Below, piece by piece: positions 24,294-33,101 of a stretch of 64,000 nucleotides of DNA. Within the stretch, counting starts at the first letter, position 1; each line of letters opens with the position of its first letter. The translations under genes and the position numbers were made by a program. Location of the stretch: contig NZ_CAJYHX010000031.1 of NCBI RefSeq assembly GCF_913774285.1, forward strand, positions 62,001-126,000. Direction: 5' to 3'. This DNA is from an uncultured Sphingomonas sp. (GTDB lineage Bacteria > Pseudomonadota > Alphaproteobacteria > Sphingomonadales > Sphingomonadaceae). A model generated the notes under the pieces. That model worked only from the letters and a program-made list of their open reading frames with translations. It was not told the origin of the DNA and did no database searches.

Positions 24294-25235
24294 TCAAATA
24301 TCCAGCGCCCAGCCGTCGCGGCCCTTGGGGTCGGGCGGCGTGACCGGCACATAGCGGGTCGCGCCGGCGGCAAGCCGCAGGATCGTCCAGTCGCCGCGGC
24401 GGTCGATCGCTTCCAGCGTGCAGCCGCACGCCTCGAAGGCTTCCACCACCTGCGCGCGCTGCGTCTCCAGCAGCCCGGCGAGCACGATTGTCGCATTGGG
24501 CGCGGCGATGGCGGCAAGCTCAGGCGCCATCGAGACCAAAGGCCCCGCCAGGATGTTGGCGATGACGAGATCGTAGGGGGCCTTGGCGGTGATCGCATCG
24601 GAGAGCGCGCCGTCCGCCACGATCAAGTCGACGCCCTCGATCCCGTTCGCGACCGCATTCTCGCGCGTCACGTCCACGGCAGCCGGATCGATGTCCGTCG
24701 CCATCACCTTGGCCTCCGGCCAGAGGTGTGCGCCGGCAAAGGCAAGCAGCCCGGTGCCGGTGCCGACATCGATGATATTGGCGAACTGCCGGGCCGAAAG
24801 CCCGTCGAGCATCGCCAGACAGCCCGAGGTCGTCGCATGATGCCCGGTGCCGAAGGCGCGGCCCGCATCGATCAGGAACGCGCGGCCGCCTGCCGGTGCT
24901 TCCACCGGATGCGCGCTGGTGTGGACGACGAAGCGTCCTTCGCGGATCGGCTCCAGCCCTTCCTGGCTCAGCGTCACCCAGTCCTGCGCGGTCAGCGCCT
25001 CAACCTCGGGCTCGATTCCCGCTGCGCTCGGCACCAGCGCCTTGAGCATGGCGAGCATCGCCGCGTCGGGCTCGTGCTCCAGATAGGCGTCGAGCCGCCA
25101 ATGCTCGACATCGTCCTCCACCGTCTCGGTGGTCATCAGCACCGCGTCGATCTCGATCGTGCCCGCGTCGATCGCCTCGGCCTCGGCGCGGGTGCAGGGC
25201 AGGCTGACCTTCCAGCTGTCGATCTCAGCGGACAT
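24294..25235 (-). CDS. prmA: Ribosomal protein L11 methyltransferase
   Basis: SAM-dependent class I methyltransferase that trimethylates L11. The N-terminal substrate-recognition domain is followed by the linker motif DAGRAFGTGHHATT, SAM-binding IDVGTGTGLLAFAGA and the catalytic-loop segment VIANILAGPL, which are diagnostic of PrmA. Length 313. ATG 25235 (MSAEID) was chosen because GGAG lies 6 bases upstream; an ATG four codons earlier lacks this. The start overlaps the end of the SDR gene by 11 bases, so the two are co-transcribed. Confidence 0.92.
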   Translation of the reverse strand: MSAEIDSWKVSLPCTRAEAEAIDAGTIEIDAVLMTTETVEDDVEHWRLDAYLEHEPDAAMLAMLKALVPSAAGIEPEVEALTAQDWVTLSQEGLEPIREGRFVVHTSAHPVEAPAGGRAFLIDAGRAFGTGHHATTSGCLAMLDGLSARQFANIIDVGTGTGLLAFAGAHLWPEAKVMATDIDPAAVDVTRENAVANGIEGVDLIVADGALSDAITAKAPYDLVIANILAGPLVSMAPELAAIAAPNATIVLAGLLETQRAQVVEAFEACGCTLEAIDRRGDWTILRLAAGATRYVPVTPPDPKGRDGWALDI

Positions 25236-25929
25236 AGCTGGCTCCATTGGCGTCGAGCACCGCGCCGGTCATCGAGGGGGGCGCATCGAGCGCGCAGAAT
25301 TTGGCGATGGCGGCGACCTCCTCGGGACTTGCGACGCGGCCGAGCGGGATATCCGCCAGCAGCTTGTCGCCGCCGCGGCTCGCCAGATAGTCCTCGGCCA
25401 TGCCGGTCATGGTGAAGCCGGGGCAGATCGCGAAGGCAAGGATGCCCTCCCCCGCATAGCCGCGCGCGATCGACTTGGTCATGCCGACCATGCCCGCCTT
25501 GGAGGCGGCATAGTGCCAGTGCGCCGGGCTGTCGCCGCGATAGGCGGCGCGGCTGGCGACGTTGACGATCCGCCCGCCGCTCTTGCGTTCCTGCCAGTGG
25601 CGCACTGCCAGCCGGCAGAGTTCAGCCGAGGCGGTGAGGTTGACGCGCATCGTGCGCTCCCAGCCTTCGACCCAGTCGTCATGGTCGGCGTCGAGCGGAT
25701 TGGCTTCGAAGATGCCGGCATTGTTGATCAGCACGTCGATCCGGCCGTCAAGCGCGTCGAGTGCCTGCTGCCAGAGCTGCTGGGGCGCGGCGGGATCGGT
25801 GAAGTCGGCGGGAATGCCGCTGCGCGTGCCCTGGCCGACGAGCGTCACGCGGGCGTCGTCGCCCAGCAGCGCCGCGGTCGCCGCGCCGATGCCCCGGCTG
25901 CTGCCGGTGAGGAGAATATGGGTCTTCAT
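25225..25929 (-). CDS. Short-chain dehydrogenase/reductase
   Basis: NAD(P)-dependent Rossmann-fold oxidoreductase of 234 residues. The cofactor motif is TGSSRGIGAAT near the N-terminus, then NNAG (INNAGIFEANP), the catalytic Ser in VNVASRAAYRG and YxxxK as HYAASKAGM. The C-terminus GAVLDANGASYVR replaces the usual VDGG. The substrate is unknown; FabG-like activity is possible. ATG 25929 was taken because it starts immediately before the Rossmann strand KTHILLTGSS. It is the first gene of an overlapping pair with prmA. Confidence 0.88.
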   Translation of the reverse strand: MKTHILLTGSSRGIGAATAALLGDDARVTLVGQGTRSGIPADFTDPAAPQQLWQQALDALDGRIDVLINNAGIFEANPLDADHDDWVEGWERTMRVNLTASAELCRLAVRHWQERKSGGRIVNVASRAAYRGDSPAHWHYAASKAGMVGMTKSIARGYAGEGILAFAICPGFTMTGMAEDYLASRGGDKLLADIPLGRVASPEEVAAIAKFCALDAPPSMTGAVLDANGASYVR

Positions 25930-25980
25930 GGGGACCGCCCTAGCGCGGGCGCGGGGGCGCGTCACCCCGCCACGCGGGCT

Positions 25981-26673
25981 TCAGTCGTGCAGCACTGCCA
26001 CGCCGAGCGCGCCGAGATTGACCGTCAGCTGCACGCTCAGCGCATGGTCCATCTGCGGCCGCGCTCCGCCGCGCCCGAAGCGATACTGGTTGAGATAGCC
26101 GATATCGGCATTCAGCGCCTTGCCAAGCGGCACCGCAACGCCGAGCAGGTTGCGCATCCGCTCATAGCCTGCGCGCTGGCCCCAGCTGGTGCTGTTGGGC
26201 AGCAGAAAGCTTTCATGGCTGGCAAACAGCGCGAGCCGGGGCCGGCCCAGCGGGAAATTATAACGGAGCAGCGGCCGGATCCGCACGCCGATGCCGCTGC
26301 CGACGGTGCTGAACCGCTCATCGATGCGGAAGCGGCCGGCCAGGCGCCCGCGGTTGAACACGATCTGCTGGCGGATGCGGTCCTCGTCGGGCGCGAGGTT
26401 GGCGCTGTGAAAGCCCACCCGGCGATAGCCGACGCCGATCTCGACACCCCTGGCGACCTGCCAGCCGAGCAGCGCGCCGTATTCGGTGGTGTAGATGCCG
26501 TCCTGGCGATCGCTGGTGCGGGCGATCTGCTCGAGCGTGACGCGGACCTGCTTGGTCATCGGCACCACGACGTTGAGCTGTTCCCAGGCCTGCCGATCCT
26601 CCTGCTGGGCCCGCGCAGGCTCAGCGCCGAGGAGCAGCAGCAGAAGCGCGGCGCAGGGAAGATGGCGGATCAT
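25981..26673 (-). CDS. DUF2490 domain-containing outer-membrane-like protein
   Basis: Exported protein of 230 residues with a signal peptide at 1-22 (MIRHLPCAALLLLLLGAEPA...RAQ). The mature part alternates polar and hydrophobic residues in the manner of a beta-barrel (for example EIGVGYRRVGFHSANL and PLLRYNFPLGRPRLALFASHESF) and matches DUF2490. The family has no assigned activity. The start ATG 26673 puts the signal peptide at the N-terminus. It is divergent from the small secreted-type protein downstream of it on the plus strand. Confidence 0.82.
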   Translation of the reverse strand: MIRHLPCAALLLLLLGAEPARAQQEDRQAWEQLNVVVPMTKQVRVTLEQIARTSDRQDGIYTTEYGALLGWQVARGVEIGVGYRRVGFHSANLAPDEDRIRQQIVFNRGRLAGRFRIDERFSTVGSGIGVRIRPLLRYNFPLGRPRLALFASHESFLLPNSTSWGQRAGYERMRNLLGVAVPLGKALNADIGYLNQYRFGRGGARPQMDHALSVQLTVNLGALGVAVLHD

Positions 26674-26831
26674 CGGCAGGCGATGGCACAAGCGCCGCCG
26701 GGCGATCAAGCCGAGCCTGTGCATCGTCGGCCGGCGGCGGGGCCTGAATTCGGCAGATCACGCAGCACCTGGTCCCTTGTGGATACCCCTGCGGCGCGTA
26801 CCATCGGGAAGAGAATCGAAGGACGAAGACG

Positions 26832-27314
26832 ATGCTTGGTCTGATCCTGCTTGCCGCTGCCGCCACCGCCCCCTGCCCAGTGGAGCGGGCGCGCTACGTG
26901 CTGCGCCACCACCCCGACTGGACTGCCGCGTATCGCCCGGTGGACAGCGGTTCGGACTGGCCGAGCGGCATCGCGCTTGCCGTCCACCGGCGTAGCACGC
27001 AGGAGACCTTCTGGTGGCTACCCTGGCAGGGCGGTACCGACGGCCTTCAAAACATCGCCTCGACCGAAGACGTCACCGCCCCCGACTGGCGTCCGCCCGA
27101 TCCGGATGGCGGGCCGCGGCCGCAGGGCAACCGACAGTATCTCGGCTTCGATGCCGACTACAACCTGATCGACCGCGTGCCGCGCAGGGGAGACCCCGCG
27201 CCGGCGCACATGCTGTTCCCGAACGCCGCGGGCGCCGGCGACCGAGTGTTCGACTGGAAGGACTTTTTCGACCTTAGCGGCTGCTCGCCTGCGAAAGACG
27301 GGCGTCGCGCCTAG
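26832..27314 (+). CDS. Putative secreted protein of unknown function
   Basis: A 160-residue protein that I do not recognise. A short N-terminal hydrophobic stretch (MLGLILLAAAATAPCP) may be a signal peptide. The body is rich in Trp, Pro and Asp (ETFWWLPWQGGTDGL, DWRPPDPDGGP, FDWKDFFDLSGCSP). Two cysteines, one just after the signal and one near the C-terminus, could form a disulfide. Its last 4 bases overlap the 3' end of the convergent chemoreceptor gene. The ribosome-binding site GAAGGACGAAGACG precedes the ATG. Confidence 0.65.
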   Translation: MLGLILLAAAATAPCPVERARYVLRHHPDWTAAYRPVDSGSDWPSGIALAVHRRSTQETFWWLPWQGGTDGLQNIASTEDVTAPDWRPPDPDGGPRPQGNRQYLGFDADYNLIDRVPRRGDPAPAHMLFPNAAGAGDRVFDWKDFFDLSGCSPAKDGRRA

Positions 27315-28681
27315 GTCGCCACCGAGGTCGAGAAATCCTCCGCCGCCGCACGCAGCTGGTTCAGCCGGTCGTCGACTTCTGTCACGTCGTGCTGGAGCGT
27401 GTCGATCTCGCTGGTAACGCTCTTGGTATCCTCGCGGATCGCACCGATCGTGGCGGACATCGAGTCCGCCGCAAGCGCGGTCTCGTCGACGGCGGCGGTG
27501 ATCGCGGTGACGGTCTGCGCCTGCACTTCCATCGCAGTGCGGATGCGGTCGGCGCTTTCCTGGACTTCGGACACCGTCGCGCGGATCGAGGCGTTGGTTT
27601 CCACCGTCGAACGTGTCGCCGACTGGATCGCGGCGATCTTTGCGGCGATGTCGTCGGTGGCGCGCGCGGTCTGGCTGGCGAGGCTCTTCACTTCCTGTGC
27701 GACCACCGCGAAGCCGCGGCCGGCATCCCCTGCCCGCGCCGCCTCGATCGTCGCGTTGAGCGCGAGGAGATTGGTTTGCCCGGCGATGTCGCGGATCAGC
27801 CCGAGAATCGATTCGATCGACTTGGCGTGGTCGGAAAGCATCTCGCTCATCCCGACCGCCTCGCTTGCTTGACCGGAGGCGCGGGTGGCGATGCCGGCCG
27901 CCGCCTCGACTTCGGTGCGGGCATCCTCGATCGCGCGGATCAGCCCGGCGGCGGTCATGGCGGCCTCGCGCATCGCCACGGCCGACTGCTCGGCAGCGGC
28001 AGCGACCTCGCTGGCCTTGCCGAGCATCCCGCGCGCCGCGCTGGAGGCGCCCTGCGCCTGCACCCGGATGCGGTTGCCGAGCATCGTCGCGCCTTCGATC
28101 GATTCGGCGATGCTTGCGCGGAACTGGTCCGAGCGGGCGCGGCGCTCGTCGTGCACCGACTCGGCATCGCGCGCGCCGAGATGGCTGGTCATCAGGTCGA
28201 CTTCGGCCATGCCGATGCGCTGGATCGCGTCGCACAGCCGCGCGAACCGGGCCATATCGTCGCCCAGCACCGCCTGCAGCGCCGTGATCGTGTGGCTATG
28301 GGCATAGGCGAAATGGCCGAACAGCACCGGCAGCGGGATGCCGTGCGCATAGCTGTCCTGCGCATAAGCGCAGATGATCTCGGCCCATTGCGCGCCCAGC
28401 GGCTGGCGGTAGCGGGTGCGCAGGAATGCCACGCCATCGATGACATAGCCTTCGGTATCGATCCGGCTGCGCATCCGCTGGCCGGCCTGGGTACCGAGAA
28501 CGTGTCGCTGGCAGCTGCGCGCGATGCCTTCCCAGGCATGCTCCAGCAGGTCCGCGACTTCGCCACAGGCGGCGACCAGCGTGTCGTCCCAGTCATAGTC
28601 ACGGCACCAGTCATCGAACCCGCGGACGCCGCCGCTCCACTGGCCGGGCTTGCGGCTGACCGCCGTTGCCGCCTCCATCAC
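27311..28681 (-). CDS. Soluble globin-like-sensor methyl-accepting chemotaxis protein (second of tandem pair)
   Basis: Cytosolic chemoreceptor of 456 residues with no transmembrane segment. The N-terminal ~180 residues form an all-helical domain resembling protoglobin/globin-coupled sensors (VIDGVAFLRTRYRQP, HGIPLPVLFGHFAYAHSH). The position of the usual proximal heme His, four residues before the conserved Gly-x-Pro, is Ser, although other histidines are nearby. The C-terminal MCP hairpin has its tip in TIEAARAGDAGRGFAVVAQEV. This signalling module is nearly identical to that of the upstream paralogue, which has the same total length. The start overlaps that gene's stop by 4 bases. The stimulus is unknown; oxygen or redox sensing is the family precedent. 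Confidence 0.85.
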   Translation of the reverse strand: MMEAATAVSRKPGQWSGGVRGFDDWCRDYDWDDTLVAACGEVADLLEHAWEGIARSCQRHVLGTQAGQRMRSRIDTEGYVIDGVAFLRTRYRQPLGAQWAEIICAYAQDSYAHGIPLPVLFGHFAYAHSHTITALQAVLGDDMARFARLCDAIQRIGMAEVDLMTSHLGARDAESVHDERRARSDQFRASIAESIEGATMLGNRIRVQAQGASSAARGMLGKASEVAAAAEQSAVAMREAAMTAAGLIRAIEDARTEVEAAAGIATRASGQASEAVGMSEMLSDHAKSIESILGLIRDIAGQTNLLALNATIEAARAGDAGRGFAVVAQEVKSLASQTARATDDIAAKIAAIQSATRSTVETNASIRATVSEVQESADRIRTAMEVQAQTVTAITAAVDETALAADSMSATIGAIREDTKSVTSEIDTLQHDVTEVDDRLNQLRAAAEDFSTSVAT

Positions 28682-30048
28682 GCCGCAACCTTGGCGACAA
28701 ACTCGCCGGCGCTGCCCTTCAGCGTGCCGAGCTGCTCGTCGAGCGTAGCAAACCCCTGCCCCACCCGGTCGATCTCGGAGGCAACTGCCTCGGTATCGGC
28801 GCGGATCGCACTGATCGTCGCCGACATCGAGTCCGCCGCCAGCGCAGTTTCATCCACTGCCGCGGTGATCGCGGTCACGGTCTGCGCCTGCACCTCCATC
28901 GCGGTGCGAATGCGGTTGGCGCTTTCCTGGACTTCGGAGACGGTCGCCCGGATCGAGGCGTTGGTCTCCACCGTCGAGCGCGTGGCCGACTGGATCGCGG
29001 CGATCTTGGCGGCGATGTCGTCGGTCGCCCGCGCGGTCTGGCTGGCGAGGCTCTTCACTTCCTGCGCCACCACCGCGAAACCGCGGCCGGCATCGCCGGC
29101 GCGCGCCGCCTCGATCGTGGCATTCAGCGCGAGCAGATTGGTCTGTCCGGCGATGTCGCGGATCAGCCCCAGGATCGATTCGATCGACTTGGCATGGTCG
29201 GACAGCATCTCGCTCATTCCCACCGCCTCGCTTGCCTGGCCGCTCGCGCGGGTGGCGATCGCCGCCGCCGCTTCGACTTCGGTGCGGGCGTCCTCGATCG
29301 CGCGGATCAGCCCGGCAGCGGTCATCGCCGCTTCGCGCATCGCCACCGCCGACTGTTCCGCCGCGGCCGCGACCTCGCTCGCCTTGCCGAGCATGCCGCG
29401 TGCGGAAGCGGAGGTGTGCACCGCCTGCCCGCGCAGTTCCTCGCCGCCGCGCGACGCCTGCTCGACGGTCGCACCGATCGAATTGTGGAACTCGGTGGCC
29501 AGCCGGTCGCGCGCCACCTGGGCGCTGTGCTCACGATACATGTTGTAGATCTCGACCGTGATGTCCGCCTCGAGCGCCGACAGCCGCATCAGCGTGTCGA
29601 CCAACACCGGCAGCCGCGGATCGGTGCCGCCCACCCGCCGGATCAGCACTTCCAGCGCGGCCCGGTCGCTTGCGCTGATCATCGAGAGCAGCGCCATTGG
29701 CGGCACGCCCTTTTCATATGCGGCGGCAACCGAACGCTCGATCGACTCGATCCAGGTCTTGGTGGTGGTCTCGAGGAATCGGCTGCGCAGGAACACCACG
29801 CCCACGTCGATCATCTTCGCGGTGTCCGAGGGTGCCCAATCGCGCTCCTCGGGGAAGCAGCGGACCCATTGGTGCCAATAGGCCGCCGAGACCGCCTCGA
29901 TCTCGGGTTCCAGAATCTCCCAGCATTCGCGACTCGATTGCTGGAGCGAGCCTTCGAAATCGAAGACGTGCAGCCGCGCCGCCACGTCGATCCGCGCGCT
30001 CATCGTGCCGGCCGCCGCCAGCGCCTGGGTGGAAACCGAATCGCTCAC
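28678..30048 (-). CDS. Soluble globin-like-sensor methyl-accepting chemotaxis protein (first of tandem pair)
   Basis: Cytosolic chemoreceptor of 456 residues, paralogous to the next gene. The N-terminal helical domain (FLRSRFLETTTKTW, AYEKGVPPMALLSMISASDRA) aligns with the protoglobin-like domain of its neighbour but has diverged strongly. The residue at the expected proximal heme His position is Ala, and few histidines are nearby. From ARGMLGKASEV onward the signalling helices match the neighbour with only a few differences over about 190 residues. The start is taken as GTG 30048; an internal ATG (MSARIDV) 15 codons later is an alternative. The two genes overlap ATGA, indicating coupled synthesis of both receptors. 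Confidence 0.85.
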   Translation of the reverse strand: MSDSVSTQALAAAGTMSARIDVAARLHVFDFEGSLQQSSRECWEILEPEIEAVSAAYWHQWVRCFPEERDWAPSDTAKMIDVGVVFLRSRFLETTTKTWIESIERSVAAAYEKGVPPMALLSMISASDRAALEVLIRRVGGTDPRLPVLVDTLMRLSALEADITVEIYNMYREHSAQVARDRLATEFHNSIGATVEQASRGGEELRGQAVHTSASARGMLGKASEVAAAAEQSAVAMREAAMTAAGLIRAIEDARTEVEAAAAIATRASGQASEAVGMSEMLSDHAKSIESILGLIRDIAGQTNLLALNATIEAARAGDAGRGFAVVAQEVKSLASQTARATDDIAAKIAAIQSATRSTVETNASIRATVSEVQESANRIRTAMEVQAQTVTAITAAVDETALAADSMSATISAIRADTEAVASEIDRVGQGFATLDEQLGTLKGSAGEFVAKVAA

Positions 30049-30258
30049 CTACGTCTCATCCCCGGTCGGCGGCCGGGCTTCGGCCGCATCGACCGCAACC
30101 TATGTGGCTACAGTGGTTAAGAGCCGGTTAGGAGCGGGTATGCGATGGCGACTCCGCAACATCTTGCGCCCACCGCCCGGCTGAACCTAAGGGCAATCCG
30201 TCTTGCATCCTCGTCTGGCGGGATTAAGGAAGCCCGCGTCGACCGAAAGGATTTATCG

Positions 30259-30681
30259 TTGGCCAACGTCCGCAACACGGCACGACCGCTGTCGCCGCAT
30301 CTCGGCATCTATACCTGGGGGCCGCACATGGCGGTCTCGATCCTCCACCGCGCCACCGGCTCCGGCATGGCGACCGTCGGCACCGGGCTGTTCGTCTGGT
30401 GGCTGGTCGCGCTCGCTTATGGCCCCGATGCCTATGCGACGTTCCTCGACGTGTTCACGCTGTCGAACGGCAAGCTCAACATCCTCGGCTATATCGTCGG
30501 GATCGGGATGAGCCTGTCCTTCTTCCAGCACATGGCCTCGGGCGTGCGCCACCTGTTCCTCGACGCCGGCGCGAATTTCGAGCTGCGCGCGAACAAGCGC
30601 ACCGCGCTCACCACCTTCGCGGTCAGCATCCTCGCCACCGCGATCTTCTGGGTCGTGCTTCTGGAGAAGGCCAATGGGTAA
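30259..30681 (+). CDS. sdhC: Succinate dehydrogenase cytochrome b556 subunit
   Basis: Membrane anchor of complex II that binds heme b and quinone with SdhD. The family signatures RPLSPHLGIYTWGPHM, SILHRATGSGM and the heme-ligand region MASGVRHLFLDAG are present, with three transmembrane helices. I chose the TTG at 30259 (140 residues) because AAAGGA lies about 8 bases upstream and conserved sequence begins just after it. An ATG at 30145 would add 38 non-conserved residues. The stop overlaps sdhD by 8 bases. Confidence 0.92.
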   Translation: MANVRNTARPLSPHLGIYTWGPHMAVSILHRATGSGMATVGTGLFVWWLVALAYGPDAYATFLDVFTLSNGKLNILGYIVGIGMSLSFFQHMASGVRHLFLDAGANFELRANKRTALTTFAVSILATAIFWVVLLEKANG

Positions 30682-31066
30682 CGGAACCCAGCTCGGTCGC
30701 GTCCGCGGCCTCGGCTCGGCGCATGAAGGCGCGGGCGAATGGTGGAAGCACAAGGTCTCGGCGGGGTCGAACCTGCTGCTGGTGCTGTGGCTGATCGTCT
30801 CGATCGCCCTGCTGCCGGCCTATGACTATGCGACGATGCAGGCCTGGATCGCCCAGCCGCTGGTCGCCGTGCCACTGATCCTCCTGGTGCTCAGCGTCAC
30901 CTTCCACTTCCGTCACGGCCTGCAGGTCGTGATCGAGGATTATCAGCACAACGAGACGCGCTTCGTGCTGATCGTCCTGCTCGAATATTTCACGATCACC
31001 GTCCGCGTGCTCGCGATCTTCTCGATCCTGAAGATCGCCTTCACCTCCGTTGGAGTGGCTGCCTGA
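30674..31066 (+). CDS. sdhD: Succinate dehydrogenase hydrophobic membrane anchor subunit
   Basis: Second membrane subunit of complex II, 130 residues with three helices. The N-terminal GSAHEGAGEWWKHKVSAGSN, the segment FHFRHGLQVVIEDYQH with the heme-proximal His, and the final FSILKIAF match the alphaproteobacterial SdhD family. It starts 8 bases inside sdhC, and its stop shares one base with the sdhA start, so the three genes are tightly coupled. Confidence 0.93.
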   Translation: MGNGTQLGRVRGLGSAHEGAGEWWKHKVSAGSNLLLVLWLIVSIALLPAYDYATMQAWIAQPLVAVPLILLVLSVTFHFRHGLQVVIEDYQHNETRFVLIVLLEYFTITVRVLAIFSILKIAFTSVGVAA

Positions 31067-32868
31067 TGCCCGCCGCCTACAAGATCATCGACCATATCTA
31101 TGACACCGTCGTCGTCGGCGCGGGCGGCTCGGGCCTCCGTGCGGTGATGGAAGTGGCGCAGTCGGGTCTCAAGACCGCCTGCATCACCAAGGTGTTCCCG
31201 ACGCGCAGCCACACGGTGGCGGCACAGGGCGGCATCGCCGCCAGCCTCGGCAACATGGGTCCGGACCACTGGACCTGGCACATGTACGACACCGTCAAGG
31301 GCTCCGACTGGCTCGGCGACCAGGACGCGATCGAGTATCTGACCCGCGAGGCCCCGGCCGCGGTGTACGAGCTCGAGCATGCCGGCATGCCGTTCAGCCG
31401 CACCGACGAGGGCAAGATCTATCAGCGCCCGTTCGGCGGCATGATGCAGAACATGGGCGAAGGTCCGCCCGCGCAGCGCACCTGCGCCGCGGCCGACCGT
31501 ACCGGCCATGCGATGCTGCACACGCTGTACCAGCAGAGCCTGAAGTACGACGCGGACTTCTTCATCGAATATTTCGCGCTCGATCTGATCATGGAAAATG
31601 GCGAGTGCCGCGGCGTGATCGCGCTGTGCATGGAAGACGGTTCGATCCACCGCTTCCGCAGCCATGCGGTGGTGCTGGCGACGGGCGGCTATGGCCGCGT
31701 CTACCAGTCGGCCACCTCGGCGCACACCTGCACCGGCGACGGCAACGCGATGGTGCTCCGCGCCGGCCTGCCGCTGCAGGACATGGAGTTCGTCCAGTTC
31801 CACCCGACCGGCATCTACGGCGCGGGCGTGCTGATCACCGAGGGTGCGCGCGGCGAAGGCGGCTATCTCACCAACTCCGAGGGTGAGCGCTTCATGGAGC
31901 GCTATGCGCCGTCCGCCAAGGATCTCGCCAGCCGCGACGTCGTGTCGCGCTCGATGGCGATGGAGATCCGCGAGGGCCGCGGCGTGGGCAAGGAGAAGGA
32001 CCATATCTACCTTCACCTGAACCATATCGACCCGAAGATCCTGGCCGAGCGCCTGCCCGGCATCACCGAGACCGGCAAGGTCTTCGCCGGCGTCGATCTC
32101 ACCCGCCAGCCGCTGCCGGTGGTCCCGACCGTCCACTACAATATGGGCGGCATCCCGACCAACTATCACGGCGAAGTCGTCCATCTGAAGGACGGCAACC
32201 CGGATGCGGTGGTCCCCGGCCTGTTCGCGGTCGGCGAAGCGGCCTGCGTGTCGGTGCACGGCGCCAACCGCCTCGGCTCCAACTCGCTGATCGACCTCGT
32301 GGTGTTCGGTCGCGCGACCGGCAAGCGGATCGTCGACATCCTGAAGCCCAACACCCCGCACCACCCGCTGCCGAAGGATTCGGAAGCGCTGGCGCTGGGT
32401 CGCCTCGACCATTTCCGCAACGCGAACGGCGGCACCCGCACCTCGCAGCTGCGTGCCGACATGCAGAAGACGATGCAGCGCCACTGCGCCGTGTTCCGCA
32501 CCGAGGAGCTGATGGCCGAGGGCGTGACCCACATGGAGCAGGTCTACAAGGGCCTGGAGGACGTGCATGTCAGCGATCGCTCGCTGATCTGGAACACCGA
32601 TCTCGTCGAGACGCTGGAGCTGGACAATCTGCTCGGCCAGGCGATGGTGACGATCCGCAGCGCGATCAACCGCAAGGAAAGCCGCGGCGCCCATATGCAC
32701 GAGGACTTCCCCGAGCGCGACGACGCCGGCTGGATGAAGCACACCATCGCGACGTTCGACGGCTGGGGCGGCAAGGGCGGCGCGACCGCGATCGATTATC
32801 GCCCGGTGCACGACTATACGCTCACCGACGCGATCGAGTATATCAAGCCGAAGAAGCGGGTATACTGA
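31066..32868 (+). CDS. sdhA: Succinate dehydrogenase flavoprotein subunit
   Basis: Catalytic subunit that oxidises succinate to fumarate on a covalently bound FAD in the TCA cycle. The dinucleotide-binding VVGAGGSGLRAVMEV starts the protein. The FAD-linking His lies in TRSHTVAAQGGIAASLGN. Substrate-site residues are in HPTGIYGAGVLITEGARGEGG, and HGANRLGSNSLIDLVVFGR closes the capping region. The length of 600 residues is normal. A terminator follows the stop. No sdhB lies downstream, so the iron-sulfur subunit must be encoded elsewhere. Confidence 0.97.
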   Translation: MPAAYKIIDHIYDTVVVGAGGSGLRAVMEVAQSGLKTACITKVFPTRSHTVAAQGGIAASLGNMGPDHWTWHMYDTVKGSDWLGDQDAIEYLTREAPAAVYELEHAGMPFSRTDEGKIYQRPFGGMMQNMGEGPPAQRTCAAADRTGHAMLHTLYQQSLKYDADFFIEYFALDLIMENGECRGVIALCMEDGSIHRFRSHAVVLATGGYGRVYQSATSAHTCTGDGNAMVLRAGLPLQDMEFVQFHPTGIYGAGVLITEGARGEGGYLTNSEGERFMERYAPSAKDLASRDVVSRSMAMEIREGRGVGKEKDHIYLHLNHIDPKILAERLPGITETGKVFAGVDLTRQPLPVVPTVHYNMGGIPTNYHGEVVHLKDGNPDAVVPGLFAVGEAACVSVHGANRLGSNSLIDLVVFGRATGKRIVDILKPNTPHHPLPKDSEALALGRLDHFRNANGGTRTSQLRADMQKTMQRHCAVFRTEELMAEGVTHMEQVYKGLEDVHVSDRSLIWNTDLVETLELDNLLGQAMVTIRSAINRKESRGAHMHEDFPERDDAGWMKHTIATFDGWGGKGGATAIDYRPVHDYTLTDAIEYIKPKKRVY

Positions 32869-32895
32869 TCCGCTAAGCGGATGGGTTTACGGAAT

Positions 32896-32924
32896 GGCCG
32901 GGGCGGGGACGCTCCGGCCTTTTT
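32896..32924 (+). terminator. Rho-independent terminator of sdhCDA
   Basis: Stem GGCCGGGGC with GCTCCGGCC (one G-T wobble), a 6-base loop and five T residues, 27 bases after the sdhA stop. Confidence 0.88.
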
Positions 32925-32955
32925 GTTTGGGGTTGGCATCTGGTTGAACCCCACG

Positions 32956-33084
32956 CACCCTCACCCTTCCGGCGCTATCGCGCCTCCCTCCCTCTCCCGC
33001 AGGCGGGAGAGGGACTGAGATGCCCTCTCCCGCCTGCGGGAGAGGGAGGGGCCCGCTGCCGAAGGCAGTGGGAGGGTGAGGGTG
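32956..33084. repeat. Type B intergenic inverted-repeat element (copy 2)
   Basis: Nearly the same sequence as the 14.5-kb copy: outer arms CACCCTCACCCTTCCGGCGC and GGAGGGTGAGGGTG, inner arms CCCTCTCCCGC...GCGGGAGAGGG. It lies between convergent sdhA and ruvC, just past the sdh terminator. Confidence 0.9.
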
Positions 33085-33101
33085 ACGGAGGGTAGCGGGA
33101 A

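Noticed and set aside
27311..30048. One chemoreceptor gene broken by a frameshift or assembly duplication
   Set aside because: Both copies are complete, have different sensor domains, equal length and an ATGA overlap, and differ at many synonymous sites, so neither a broken gene nor an assembly artefact explains them.
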